A DNA stretch of 64,000 bases from Oscillospiraceae bacterium (lineage in GTDB: Bacteria > Bacillota > Clostridia > Lachnospirales > Lachnospiraceae), in contig JAETOO010000015.1 of the NCBI GenBank assembly GCA_021771715.1, positions 1 through 64,000 of the forward strand, written 5' to 3'. Every line of letters begins with the position of its first letter. Position 1 is the first letter of the stretch. Below the pieces are notes generated by a model. It had not been told where the DNA came from and did no database searches. It saw only the letters and a program-made list of their open reading frames with translations. The translations under genes and the position numbers were made by a program. This document shows positions 55,273 through 64,000 of this stretch, in pieces.

Positions 55273-56226
55273 TCACACCTTCCGTGCGGTCACCGACACC
55301 CAGTCGTTCTGGTGCGTCACCTCTACGACCTCGAGGCCCGCCGCCTTCACGGCCTCCACGACGGTCTCCTCCTTCTCATCGATGATGCCCGATGTGATGT
55401 AGATTCCGCCCTTTTTGAGCTGGTGGAGGATCACGGGGGTCAGCGGCACGAGGACATCGGCGAGGATATTCGCTGCCACGATGTCATATTTCTCGTAGCC
55501 GACCTCCGCCTGCACATCCGGGTCGTCGATGATGTTGCCGATCAGGACGTCCATCGCGCCCTCACGGATCCCATTTACCTCCAGGTTCTCCTTCGTCGCA
55601 GAGATCGCGCACGGGTCAAGGTCTGTGCCGACCGCGTGCTTCGCTCCCAGCTTCAGCGCGACGATCGAGAGGATCCCGCTGCCGGTGCCGACGTCCAGAA
55701 GCTCCGTCTCGGATGTCACATATTTTTTGAGCTGGCGCATACACAGCTGTGTCGTCTCATGCATCCCCGTGCCGAACGCTGTGCCCGGATCGATGTGGAT
55801 GATCATTTTGTCCTCATCCTCCGGCTTTACCTGCTCCCAGGACGGGATGATCAGAATGTCGTCCACGTAGAACTGGTGGAAATACTGCTTCCAGTTGTTG
55901 ATCCAGTCCTTATCCTCCGTCTGGCCGCGCTCAATCGTGCACTCGCCAATGTCCAGGAACTCCCGCAGCCCGTCGAGCTCCTCCTGCACGCGTGCGAGAA
56001 TGCCGTCCACATCCGCGTCCTCGTCCAGATAAAAACTCAGATACGCGATCCCGTCATCCTCCGGCCCGTCCGGCAGAATGTCGACAAACATCTGCTGCTT
56101 GTCGGACTCAGAGAGCGGCACCTTGTCCTCGATCTCGACGCCCTCCACCCCGGCATCCGCCAGGGAGGAGATCACGATGTCCTCCGCCTCCGTCCGTGTC
56201 TTTAATGTAAATTTATTCCAGCGCAT
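55273..56226 (-). CDS. prmA: Ribosomal protein L11 methyltransferase PrmA
   Basis: The protein is 317 residues from the ATG at 56226 (ACAGGAGGAAGT upstream). The N-terminal substrate domain (RWNKFTLKTRTEAEDIVIS) is followed by a Rossmann methyltransferase: IDPGTAFGTGMHETTQLCM, LLDVGTGSGILSIVALKLGA, and the catalytic IVAANILADVLVPL. It trimethylates L11 with SAM. It follows dnaJ by 125 bp, the usual order in Firmicutes. Confidence 0.95.
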   Translation of the reverse strand: MRWNKFTLKTRTEAEDIVISSLADAGVEGVEIEDKVPLSESDKQQMFVDILPDGPEDDGIAYLSFYLDEDADVDGILARVQEELDGLREFLDIGECTIERGQTEDKDWINNWKQYFHQFYVDDILIIPSWEQVKPEDEDKMIIHIDPGTAFGTGMHETTQLCMRQLKKYVTSETELLDVGTGSGILSIVALKLGAKHAVGTDLDPCAISATKENLEVNGIREGAMDVLIGNIIDDPDVQAEVGYEKYDIVAANILADVLVPLTPVILHQLKKGGIYITSGIIDEKEETVVEAVKAAGLEVVEVTHQNDWVSVTARKV

Positions 56227-56350
56227 ACTTCCTCCTGTATCTTCCGCTGTCCACAAGGCAAGTGCCTCCGCGCTCTGTACTTCTCACATTCCCAGGTCAC
56301 CTGTCAGATGTTCCAGTCACTCCAGCATCTGTCCGAATACTTCGCGGCTC

Positions 56351-57535
56351 TCAATCCTCAAGTGTCTCCTTCAGCTTATCCATGAAACTCTTTTTCTTTC
56401 CCTTCTCACTCTTCCCGGCCTTCTTCTCCTCGCCGTCGCGACCGAGGCTGTTGCCGGTCTCCTGGTCGAACTCACGCAGCGCCTGCTTCGCGGCGTCGCT
56501 CAGCTTCGTCGGCACCTGGATCACGAGCGTCACGTAGTGATCGCCGCGCACATTCTTGTTGCGCAGGGACGGCACGCCCTTGCCCTTGAAGCGCACCTTC
56601 GTGTCGGTCTGTGTGCCCGGCTTTATGGTGTAGAGGATATCCCCGTCCACCGTGCTGATCTTGATGTCGCCGCCCAGCGCAGCCTGCGCAAAGCTCATCG
56701 GGACGGTCGAGTAGATATCCATGTCCTGTCTCTGGAAGATCGGATGGCGGCCGACCACCACCTCGACCAGCAGATCGCCGCGCGGCCCTCCGTTTGTCCC
56801 CGGCTCGCCCTTCTCGCGGATCCGGATGCTCTGTCCGTTGTCGATGCCCGCCGGGATCGAGACCTTGATCTTCTTTTTGTTCGAAACGTACCCGGTGCCG
56901 TAGCAGCCGGTACACTTATCCCGCACGATCTTGCCGGTGCCGTGGCAGTCCGGACAGGTCTGCACGTTCTGCACCGTGCCGAACAGGGATTGCTGTGTAA
57001 ATACCACCTGGCCCTTGCCTCCGCACTTCGGGCAGGTCTCCGGTGATGTGCCGGGCTTCGCCCCTGTGCCGTGGCACGTCGGGCACTCGTCCTTCAGCGT
57101 CAGCTCGATCTCCTTCTCGCAGCCGGAGATCGCCTCCTCAAACGAGATCCGGACGCTGGTCCGCACATTCGCGCCCTGCATCGGCCCTCTCGCGCCGCCG
57201 CGCCGTCTGCCGCCGCCGAACAGATCGCCGAAGATATCGCCGAAAATGTCGCCCATGTCACCGCTGAAGTTAAAGCCGTCGAAGCCGCCTGCTCCGGCGC
57301 CTCCGTCAAACGCCGCATGGCCGAACTGGTCATACTGCCTGCGCTTCTCCGGGTCACTGAGCACCGCATACGCCTCCGATGCCTCCTTGAACTTCTGCTC
57401 CGCTTCCTTGTCACCCGGGTTCATGTCCGGATGATACTTCTTCGCCAGGGCACGGTACGCCTTCTTCAGGGCCGCGTCATCCGCGTTCTTATCCACACCC
57501 AGGACCTCGTAGTAATCCCTCTTATTCTCTGCCAT
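56351..57535 (-). CDS. dnaJ: Chaperone DnaJ
   Basis: The protein is 394 residues. The J domain has HPD in [11 protein letters not shown], a Gly/Phe-rich linker ([18 protein letters not shown]), four zinc repeats ([32 protein letters not shown]), a client-binding C-terminal part, and a Lys/Glu-rich tail. It delivers clients to DnaK and stimulates its ATPase. It is separated from dnaK by a 95-bp gap with a stem-loop. Confidence 0.97.
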   Translation of the reverse strand: MAENKRDYYEVLGVDKNADDAALKKAYRALAKKYHPDMNPGDKEAEQKFKEASEAYAVLSDPEKRRQYDQFGHAAFDGGAGAGGFDGFNFSGDMGDIFGDIFGDLFGGGRRRGGARGPMQGANVRTSVRISFEEAISGCEKEIELTLKDECPTCHGTGAKPGTSPETCPKCGGKGQVVFTQQSLFGTVQNVQTCPDCHGTGKIVRDKCTGCYGTGYVSNKKKIKVSIPAGIDNGQSIRIREKGEPGTNGGPRGDLLVEVVVGRHPIFQRQDMDIYSTVPMSFAQAALGGDIKISTVDGDILYTIKPGTQTDTKVRFKGKGVPSLRNKNVRGDHYVTLVIQVPTKLSDAAKQALREFDQETGNSLGRDGEEKKAGKSEKGKKKSFMDKLKETLED

Positions 57536-57560
57536 AATTCATCCACCTTACCTGACAATG

Positions 57561-57586
57561 CCCCTGCAGGCATACGCCCACAGGGG
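57561..57586 (-). other. Stem-loop between dnaK and dnaJ
   Basis: On the minus strand CCCCTG..GGC-GTAT-GCC..CAGGGG forms a stable interrupted stem without a T-run. It may let dnaK mRNA outlast dnaJ mRNA. Confidence 0.6.
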
Positions 57587-57630
57587 TAATCTGTTTCTGT
57601 ACGCGGTACAATGCCGTGTATGCTCTATCC

Positions 57631-59505
<1,875 letters not shown>

Positions 59506-59534
59506 AACTTTCATGCCTCCTGAATTGATCTGCC

Positions 59535-59574
59535 GTGTCCTTGCAAACGCCGTAAGCGCACTTTCGCAGGACAC
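59535..59574 (-). other. Stem-loop in the grpE-dnaK intergenic region
   Basis: GTGTCCT and AGGACAC pair, with further internal pairing (GCGAA / TTTGC). The gap between grpE and dnaK is 207 bp, unusually long for this operon. No promoter of good quality was seen in it. Confidence 0.5.
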
Positions 59575-59712
59575 CTGATTTTTATTTCCATCTATATAAA
59601 CTACATCCGGCCTCCCGGCCCTCGCAGCCATCTGGCCGCCCGCCTGTACGGTTTGTCGCCTGTTCATACCGTATTCCGGGCTGCTTCGGATCTGCGCCTG
59701 CGGATCCTGCCG

Positions 59713-60375
59713 TCAGTTCGCGACCTTCACCATGCTGTGCCGCACGACGCTGTCGCGGTAGAGATAACCCTTCTGGAACTCCTCGACGACGATATTCTCG
59801 CCCGCCTCCTCGTCCTCCACATGCATGACCGCATTGTGGAAATTCGGGTCAAACGGCTGGCCGACTGCCTCGATCGGCTTCACGCCGATGCCCTCGAGCG
59901 TCGTCATCAGCTGCCGGTAGACCTTCTCCATTCCTTCAATGAACGGGTCTGCCTTCTGCTCCTCGCTGACACTCGCAAGGCCGCGCTCAAAATTGTCCAC
60001 CGTCGGGAGCAGCTTCTCAATCACACTCTTCGCGCCGACCTCGAACATCGCCGCCTTTTCCTTCTCGGTGCGCTTGCGGAAGTTGTCGAACTCCGCCATC
60101 TGGCGCTGCACCCGGTCAGTCAGCTCCTCGATCTGTGTGTCCCGCTTATCCTTTTTCTTCTTTCCGAAGAAGCCCTTCTTCTTTGGCTCCTCCCCGTCTG
60201 CAGCGGCCTCCTCGCCGTCTGCCTCACCGGGAGCTTCCGTCTCCGGCTGACCGGCCTCGGACTCTACCCCGGCAGCTTCCGCCTGCTCCGGCTCTGCTGT
60301 CTCCTGTTTCGCCGTCTCCGTGGTCTCTGTCTCCGCTCCCTCTCTCGAAAGCTCTTCGTTTCTGTTTTCCTCCAC
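59713..60375 (-). CDS. grpE: Nucleotide exchange factor GrpE
   Basis: The protein is 220 residues. A long acidic, low-complexity N-terminal tail (~1-75, Glu/Ala/Thr-rich) is followed by the coiled coil (TQIEELTDRVQRQMAEFDNFRKRTEKEK) and the beta domain (GVKPIEAVGQPFDPNFHNAVMH, ENIVVEEFQKGYLYRDSVVRHSMVKVA). It drives ADP release from DnaK. Confidence 0.97.
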   Translation of the reverse strand: MEENRNEELSREGAETETTETAKQETAEPEQAEAAGVESEAGQPETEAPGEADGEEAAADGEEPKKKGFFGKKKKDKRDTQIEELTDRVQRQMAEFDNFRKRTEKEKAAMFEVGAKSVIEKLLPTVDNFERGLASVSEEQKADPFIEGMEKVYRQLMTTLEGIGVKPIEAVGQPFDPNFHNAVMHVEDEEAGENIVVEEFQKGYLYRDSVVRHSMVKVAN

Positions 60376-60404
60376 TGGATCGTCCCACCTTTCTGTCGTC
60401 CTTG

Positions 60405-61430
60405 CTACTCTTTCTTAAATATCTCATCTAACTGCGCCATCAGCGTCCGCAGTGTCCCGACTACCTTTTCATAGTCCATGCGCTTCGGCCCGATGACACC
60501 GATTCTGCCATACATGCCTTCTCCCAGCTCGTACGTCGCGGTCACCACGCTGCAGTCCTGCATCGTCGCCACCGACGACTCGCCGCCGATGTAGACCTGA
60601 ATCCCGGTCTCCTCGCCCGAGTCCTGGCTGATGATATCTGCCAGCTCCTTCTTGTCCTCGAACGCGCTGATCAGCTCGCTCGCCTTCTCGCTGCTGCTCA
60701 GCTCCGGATACCGGAAAATATTCCGCGCGCCGCTCGTGTAGATCTCCAGCTCATCCTCCGACGACTGGATCGACTCGGCCACCGCGTCGAGCACCCGGTT
60801 CACGAGATCGCTGTGAATCCCCGCCTGCTCCTTGAGCTTCTGGATCGTGCCGAGGTTGATCTCCTCGATCGTCAGACCGTTCAGCGCGCTGTTCAGCAGG
60901 ATGTTCATCTCGAGCACCGTCTTCTGGTCGAGCCCGTGCTCAATCTCGATCAGCTTGTTCTTCACCACATTGCCCTCCGCGACGATCGTCGCAAGGATCT
61001 GTGAATCGCTGACGACGGAGAGCTGGATGAACTTCAGCTTCGTCCGATGGTACTGCGGCCCGGAAATCATGGCTGCGTAATTCGTGTTCGCAGCGAGCAC
61101 CTTGACCATCTGCTTGAGCAGCAGCTCCATCTTATCCTGGCGCTGGAGCACAAGCTCCTTCATCTCCGTGACCTCCCGGTCCTTCTCCTCCATCATGCGG
61201 TCTACGTAGAGACGATAGCCCGCGTCCGAGGGAATCCGCCCGGCGGAGGTGTGCGGCTGAAGGATATAACCCATCTCCTCCAGATCTGACATCTCATTTC
61301 TGATCGTGGCGGAACTCAGATTCAGATCTGCATATTTGGAAATCGTCCGCGAACCGACCGGCTCACCGGTTTCCAGATACGTCCTGACAATCGCCTTTAA
61401 AATCGCCCACTTCCGATCATCGAGCTGCAT
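60405..61430 (-). CDS. hrcA: Heat-inducible transcription repressor HrcA
   Basis: The protein is 341 residues. The N-terminal winged helix reads RKWAILKAIVRTYLETGEPVGSRTISKYADLNLSSATIRNEMSDLEEMGYILQPHTSAGRIPSD, almost at consensus. The GAF-like domain follows. It binds the CIRCE element upstream and represses the operon at normal temperature. First gene of hrcA-grpE-dnaK-dnaJ-prmA. Confidence 0.97.
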   Translation of the reverse strand: MQLDDRKWAILKAIVRTYLETGEPVGSRTISKYADLNLSSATIRNEMSDLEEMGYILQPHTSAGRIPSDAGYRLYVDRMMEEKDREVTEMKELVLQRQDKMELLLKQMVKVLAANTNYAAMISGPQYHRTKLKFIQLSVVSDSQILATIVAEGNVVKNKLIEIEHGLDQKTVLEMNILLNSALNGLTIEEINLGTIQKLKEQAGIHSDLVNRVLDAVAESIQSSEDELEIYTSGARNIFRYPELSSSEKASELISAFEDKKELADIISQDSGEETGIQVYIGGESSVATMQDCSVVTATYELGEGMYGRIGVIGPKRMDYEKVVGTLRTLMAQLDEIFKKE

Positions 61431-61536
61431 CTGAACTCCTCCCTTCTCTTTTAAGGTATCCCAAATCCACCGCTTTCATCCGGTCCCGACAGACGGATGC
61501 GCTTCTGTATTCTGCGTCCCTCTGTCCTTCGATTTG

Positions 61537-61563
61537 TTAGCACTCTCTGAACTTGAGTGCTAA
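61537..61563. promoter_or_regulatory. CIRCE operator
   Basis: TTAGCACTC-N9-GAGTGCTAA matches the consensus at every arm position. It starts about 8 bp downstream of the predicted hrcA transcription start, so HrcA binding would block clearance. Confidence 0.97.
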
Positions 61564-61577
61564 TACCTTATGCAAGT

Positions 61578-61606
61578 AATATAATACCGCTCTCTTTTTT
61601 TGTCAA
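61578..61606 (-). promoter_or_regulatory. hrcA operon promoter
   Basis: On the minus strand: TTGACA (61601-61606), a 17-bp spacer, then TATATT (61578-61583). The CIRCE element lies just downstream. Confidence 0.88.
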
Positions 61607-61625
61607 TACCAATTTCAAAAAAATT

Positions 61626-61653
61626 TTGACATTTACAGGAAATATGATATAGT
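61626..61653 (+). promoter_or_regulatory. Promoter of the SGNH hydrolase gene
   Basis: TTGACA (61626-61631), a 16-bp spacer, then TATAGT (61648-61653), about 30 bp before the ATG. Its -35 is 19 bp from the -35 of hrcA, back to back. Confidence 0.75.
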
Positions 61654-61682
61654 AGCAGCAGGATCAGAAAGGAACCTTTTTT

Positions 61683-62417
61683 ATGAGAAAAGAGACACTT
61701 TTCAGTCTGGCCGCCGCCCTTCTCGTGTTCGCGGGCCTCGCCGGGCTGACCGTTTATCTTGTACTGAATTATAATGAAGCAGCGCTGAATCCAAAGCAGG
61801 CGCAGCTGGAATCGGAGGCCGACGCGGCGCTCACCGCCCTGCAGGAGTCGGTAGATGCGGTCTCTGAGGATTCCTCCCCGGCCCGCCAGGGCAATCAGCT
61901 CGTGTACAAGGCCCCGGAGCGCTTCCTCATCTGGGTGGGGGACTCCCGCACGGTCGGCATGCACGACGCGATGCAAAATGACAATCTCTACATCGCGGCC
62001 GCGGGGGAGGGCTACAGCTGGTTCGCCTCCGACGGGCTGCCCGAGCTTCGCGAAGCCATCGCCGACCACCCGGACACTCCTGTCATCTTCAACCTCGGCG
62101 TTAACGACTGCGACAACCTGACGAACTACCTCGCGCTCTATCAGCAGCTCGCCGCCGACTACCCGGACACCCCGTTTTACTTTCTCTCGGTCAATCCCAT
62201 CGACCCGGATGCCGACCTGTATCTCACCAACGAAGAGATTGCCGACTTCAACGCGCACCTGAAGGCGGCCTATCCCTCCGCCTACATCGACAGCTTCACC
62301 TGGATCCTCGCCGAGGACATCCGCACCTTCGACGGCATCCACTACACGGAGGACGCCTACCGCGCCCTATATAAATATGTAGTAACACAGCTCGAAAAAC
62401 TCGAGTCCGCCGAATAA
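61683..62417 (+). CDS. Membrane-anchored SGNH/GDSL-type hydrolase
   Basis: The protein is 244 residues. An N-terminal TM anchor (LFSLAAALLVFAGLAGLTVYLVL) and a short coiled stalk lead to an SGNH fold: block I VGDSRTVGM with the nucleophile Ser, block III GVNDCDN, and block V DGIHYTEDAYRALY with catalytic Asp and His. It probably removes acetyl or acyl groups from a cell-wall or surface glycan outside the membrane. It is divergent from hrcA. A terminator follows ~100 bp downstream. Confidence 0.85.
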   Translation: MRKETLFSLAAALLVFAGLAGLTVYLVLNYNEAALNPKQAQLESEADAALTALQESVDAVSEDSSPARQGNQLVYKAPERFLIWVGDSRTVGMHDAMQNDNLYIAAAGEGYSWFASDGLPELREAIADHPDTPVIFNLGVNDCDNLTNYLALYQQLAADYPDTPFYFLSVNPIDPDADLYLTNEEIADFNAHLKAAYPSAYIDSFTWILAEDIRTFDGIHYTEDAYRALYKYVVTQLEKLESAE

Positions 62418-62518
62418 CCGGGTGCACCGCCCAAAACAGCTGTTCACCAATTCTACACATTTTTTCTCTTGACTCATTTTTTTATTTATCTTATCATAAA
62501 TTACAGAGCAATCTATCT

Positions 62519-62550
62519 GCCGTTCCGAGCTGCGAACGGCACTTATTTTG
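62519..62550 (+). terminator. Terminator of the SGNH hydrolase gene
   Basis: Stem TGCCGTTC / GAACGGCA with an 8-base loop is followed by CTTATTTTG. It is about 100 bp past the stop codon; the span between is AT-rich with nothing recognised. Confidence 0.75.
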
Positions 62551-62703
62551 TTACTATTCACGCATCCACTGTCCCGTGAGGTGTTTTCGTGCAGTATGCA
62601 CGAAAATCCCGAGGGTAGCAGCGCCAAAATGTGTTGAAAACGCATTTTGTGTGCATCGCGAAGCGTGTTACTGTACGCGGCCAGGATGGCCGTGAACAGT
62701 AAC
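62550..62703 (+). repeat. 154-bp element bounded by 13-bp inverted repeats, MITE-like or structured RNA
   Basis: Ends GTTACTATTCACG (62550-62562) and CGTGAACAGTAAC (62691-62703) are inverted repeats with 12 of 13 matches. A third, direct copy GTTACTGTACGCG begins at 62666. The interior has a TTTTCGTGC / GCACGAAAA hairpin and an AAAATG / CATTTT stem. No open frame is supported. Between the terminator of the SGNH gene and the ABC exporter it is either a small mobile element or the leader of the exporter mRNA. Confidence 0.6.
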
Positions 62704-62714
62704 CTTATTTTTGC
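62666..62714 (+). terminator. Terminator-like hairpin before the ABC exporter
   Basis: GTTACTGT pairs with ACAGTAAC around an inner CGGCC / GGCCG stem, followed by CTTATTTTTG. It stands 60 bp before the ABC start codon, so it could be an attenuator. The 3' arm can also pair with the distant copy at 62550-62562. Confidence 0.55.
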
Positions 62715-62774
62715 ACTCGCGCACCTGTCCCGCGCCGGGCGGCTGCGCTTATTCTTATTACGAGGAGGTTAAAA

Positions 62775-64000
62775 ATGCGAAGAATCCTAAAAGAAGTCCG
62801 CGAGTACAAGCGCGCCTCCATTGCCACCCCGCTGTTCATGATTCTCGAGGTGCTGATGGAGACCCTGATCCCGTTTCTGATGGCTTCCATCATCGACGAC
62901 GGCGTAAACGCGGGCAACATCGAGCACATCTACCGGATCGGCGGCCTGATGATCGTCGCCGCAGCGATCGGACTGTTTGCCGGAATGGCAGGCGGACGGT
63001 TTGGCGCCAAGGCGTCCGCGGGACTCGCCAAAAATCTGCGAGAGAGCATGTTCAACCACATCCAGACGTTCTCCTTTGCGAACATCGACCACTTCAGCAC
63101 GGCCGGCCTTGTGACCCGCCTGACCACCGATGTCACAAACATCCAGAATGCCTACCAGATGATGCTGCGCATGATGATGCGCGCGCCGGCAAGCATGATC
63201 TGCGCACTGTTCATGGCGTTCACGATCAACTCCCGGCTCGCGAGCATCTATCTCGCAGCCGTCCTCTTCCTGGGCGTTCTCCTGTTCTTCATCATCCGCC
63301 ACGCGACGCGCTACTTCCGGATGGCGTTCCCGAAGTACGATGAGCTGAACGCCTCGATCCAGGAGAACGTCTCCGCGATCCGCGTCGTGAAGGCGTACGT
63401 CCGGGAGGACCACGAGACGGACAAATTCAGGAGGGCCAGCGACAACATCTACCGCATTTTCGTGAAGGCGGAGCACAATGTCATCGTCAACGCGCCGCTG
63501 ATGCAGTTCACGGTCTACACCTGCATCATCCTGATCAGCTGGATCGGCGCAAAAATGATCGTCGGCTCCTCGCTCACGACCGGTGAGCTGATGAGCCTTC
63601 TGGCCTACTGCATGAACATCCTCTCGAGCCTGATGATGCTCTCGATGGTCTTTGTCATGCTCTCGATGAGCACGGCCAGCGTCGAGCGTATCAATGAGGT
63701 GCTCGACGAGGCGAGCGATCTTGGCAGCCCCGAGCACCCCGTCACAGAGGTGGCGGACGGCAGCATCTCCTTCCGCCACGTCGATTTCTCGTACAAGAAG
63801 GACAGCCGGGAGCCGGTGCTTCGGGACATCTGCCTCGACATCCGCTCCGGCGAGACGATCGGCATCATCGGAGCGACGGGCAGCGCGAAGTCCAGCCTGG
63901 TCTCCCTGATCAGCCGCCTCTACGACGTGACAGACGGCGAGGTGCAGGTCGGCGGCCGGAATGTGAAGGAGTACGATCTGGAAGCGCTGCGCAACCAGGT
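62775..64000 (+). CDS. ABC exporter half-transporter (TM domain fused to ATPase), 3' end missing
   Basis: An open frame starts at the ATG at 62775 (ACGAGGAGGTTAAAA upstream) and runs past the window edge; 408 residues are visible. Residues ~1-310 are an exporter TM domain (six helices; the coupling region YVREDHETDKFRRASDNIYR is typical). The nucleotide domain starts at ~330 (ISFRHVDFSYKKD). Walker A at 63867-63897 reads GATGSAKSS, with Ala where the last Gly of GxxGxGK is expected. It is probably one half of a heterodimer whose partner lies downstream. Confidence 0.92.
   Translation, partial: MRRILKEVREYKRASIATPLFMILEVLMETLIPFLMASIIDDGVNAGNIEHIYRIGGLMIVAAAIGLFAGMAGGRFGAKASAGLAKNLRESMFNHIQTFSFANIDHFSTAGLVTRLTTDVTNIQNAYQMMLRMMMRAPASMICALFMAFTINSRLASIYLAAVLFLGVLLFFIIRHATRYFRMAFPKYDELNASIQENVSAIRVVKAYVREDHETDKFRRASDNIYRIFVKAEHNVIVNAPLMQFTVYTCIILISWIGAKMIVGSSLTTGELMSLLAYCMNILSSLMMLSMVFVMLSMSTASVERINEVLDEASDLGSPEHPVTEVADGSISFRHVDFSYKKDSREPVLRDICLDIRSGETIGIIGATGSAKSSLVSLISRLYDVTDGEVQVGGRNVKEYDLEALRNQ

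Overview
The window looks like chromosome from a fairly GC-rich, gut-type member of the Clostridia, most likely Lachnospiraceae. This rests on AGGAGG-type ribosome binding sites, a CIRCE-controlled hrcA-grpE-dnaK-dnaJ-prmA operon, LytTR and PhoB/PhoR-type two-component systems, sugar ABC importers that lack their own ATPase, several GH51/GH43 arabinosidases, and the absence of any outer-membrane gene. This is inference; no taxonomic search was run. Most genes lie on the minus strand.

Layout. 1-454: the 5' end of a 16S rRNA gene (minus) with two near-duplicate promoters. 455-8710: an AAA+ protein resembling the Lon ATPase module without protease, a tandem-Cache MscS channel paired with an orphan solute-binding protein behind a structured leader, and two secreted SH3 proteins. 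8876-10896: a GHKL kinase and LytTR regulator; 21-bp-spaced direct repeats lie upstream of both the regulator and the SH3 operon, so the SH3 proteins are predicted targets. 11075-19048: an L,D-transpeptidase, a PhoR/PhoB-like pair, a Na/Pi cotransporter with Pho-box-like repeats, and hflKC.

19264-35154: an arabinan/arabinoxylan-oligosaccharide locus. It has two permeases, a binding protein, two GH43 and three GH51 enzymes (none with a signal peptide), a MATE transporter and a decayed dehydrogenase-like protein. A divergent membrane-anchored AraC-type regulator faces it. The picture is uptake of short arabino-oligosaccharides followed by breakdown in the cytoplasm.

35236-44300: a second catabolic operon of unknown substrate. 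It contains a CdsB-like protein, an MtaA-like methyltransferase of the UroD superfamily, a sugar-type ABC importer without ATPase, an M20 hydrolase, an Fe-alcohol dehydrogenase and a GntR/FCD regulator. 44616-48684: an MFS transporter, a Phd/ParE-type toxin-antitoxin pair with a palindromic operator over its promoter, and a cytoplasmic hybrid kinase.

48908-61563: a UvrA2-type ATPase, a homocysteine methyltransferase, a 64-bp tandem repeat array, a YitT protein, rsmE, a GlsB-type membrane protein, and the heat-shock operon with CIRCE. 61683-64000: an SGNH hydrolase, a 154-bp element bounded by inverted repeats that ends in a terminator-like hairpin, and the start of an ABC exporter half-transporter that runs off the window.
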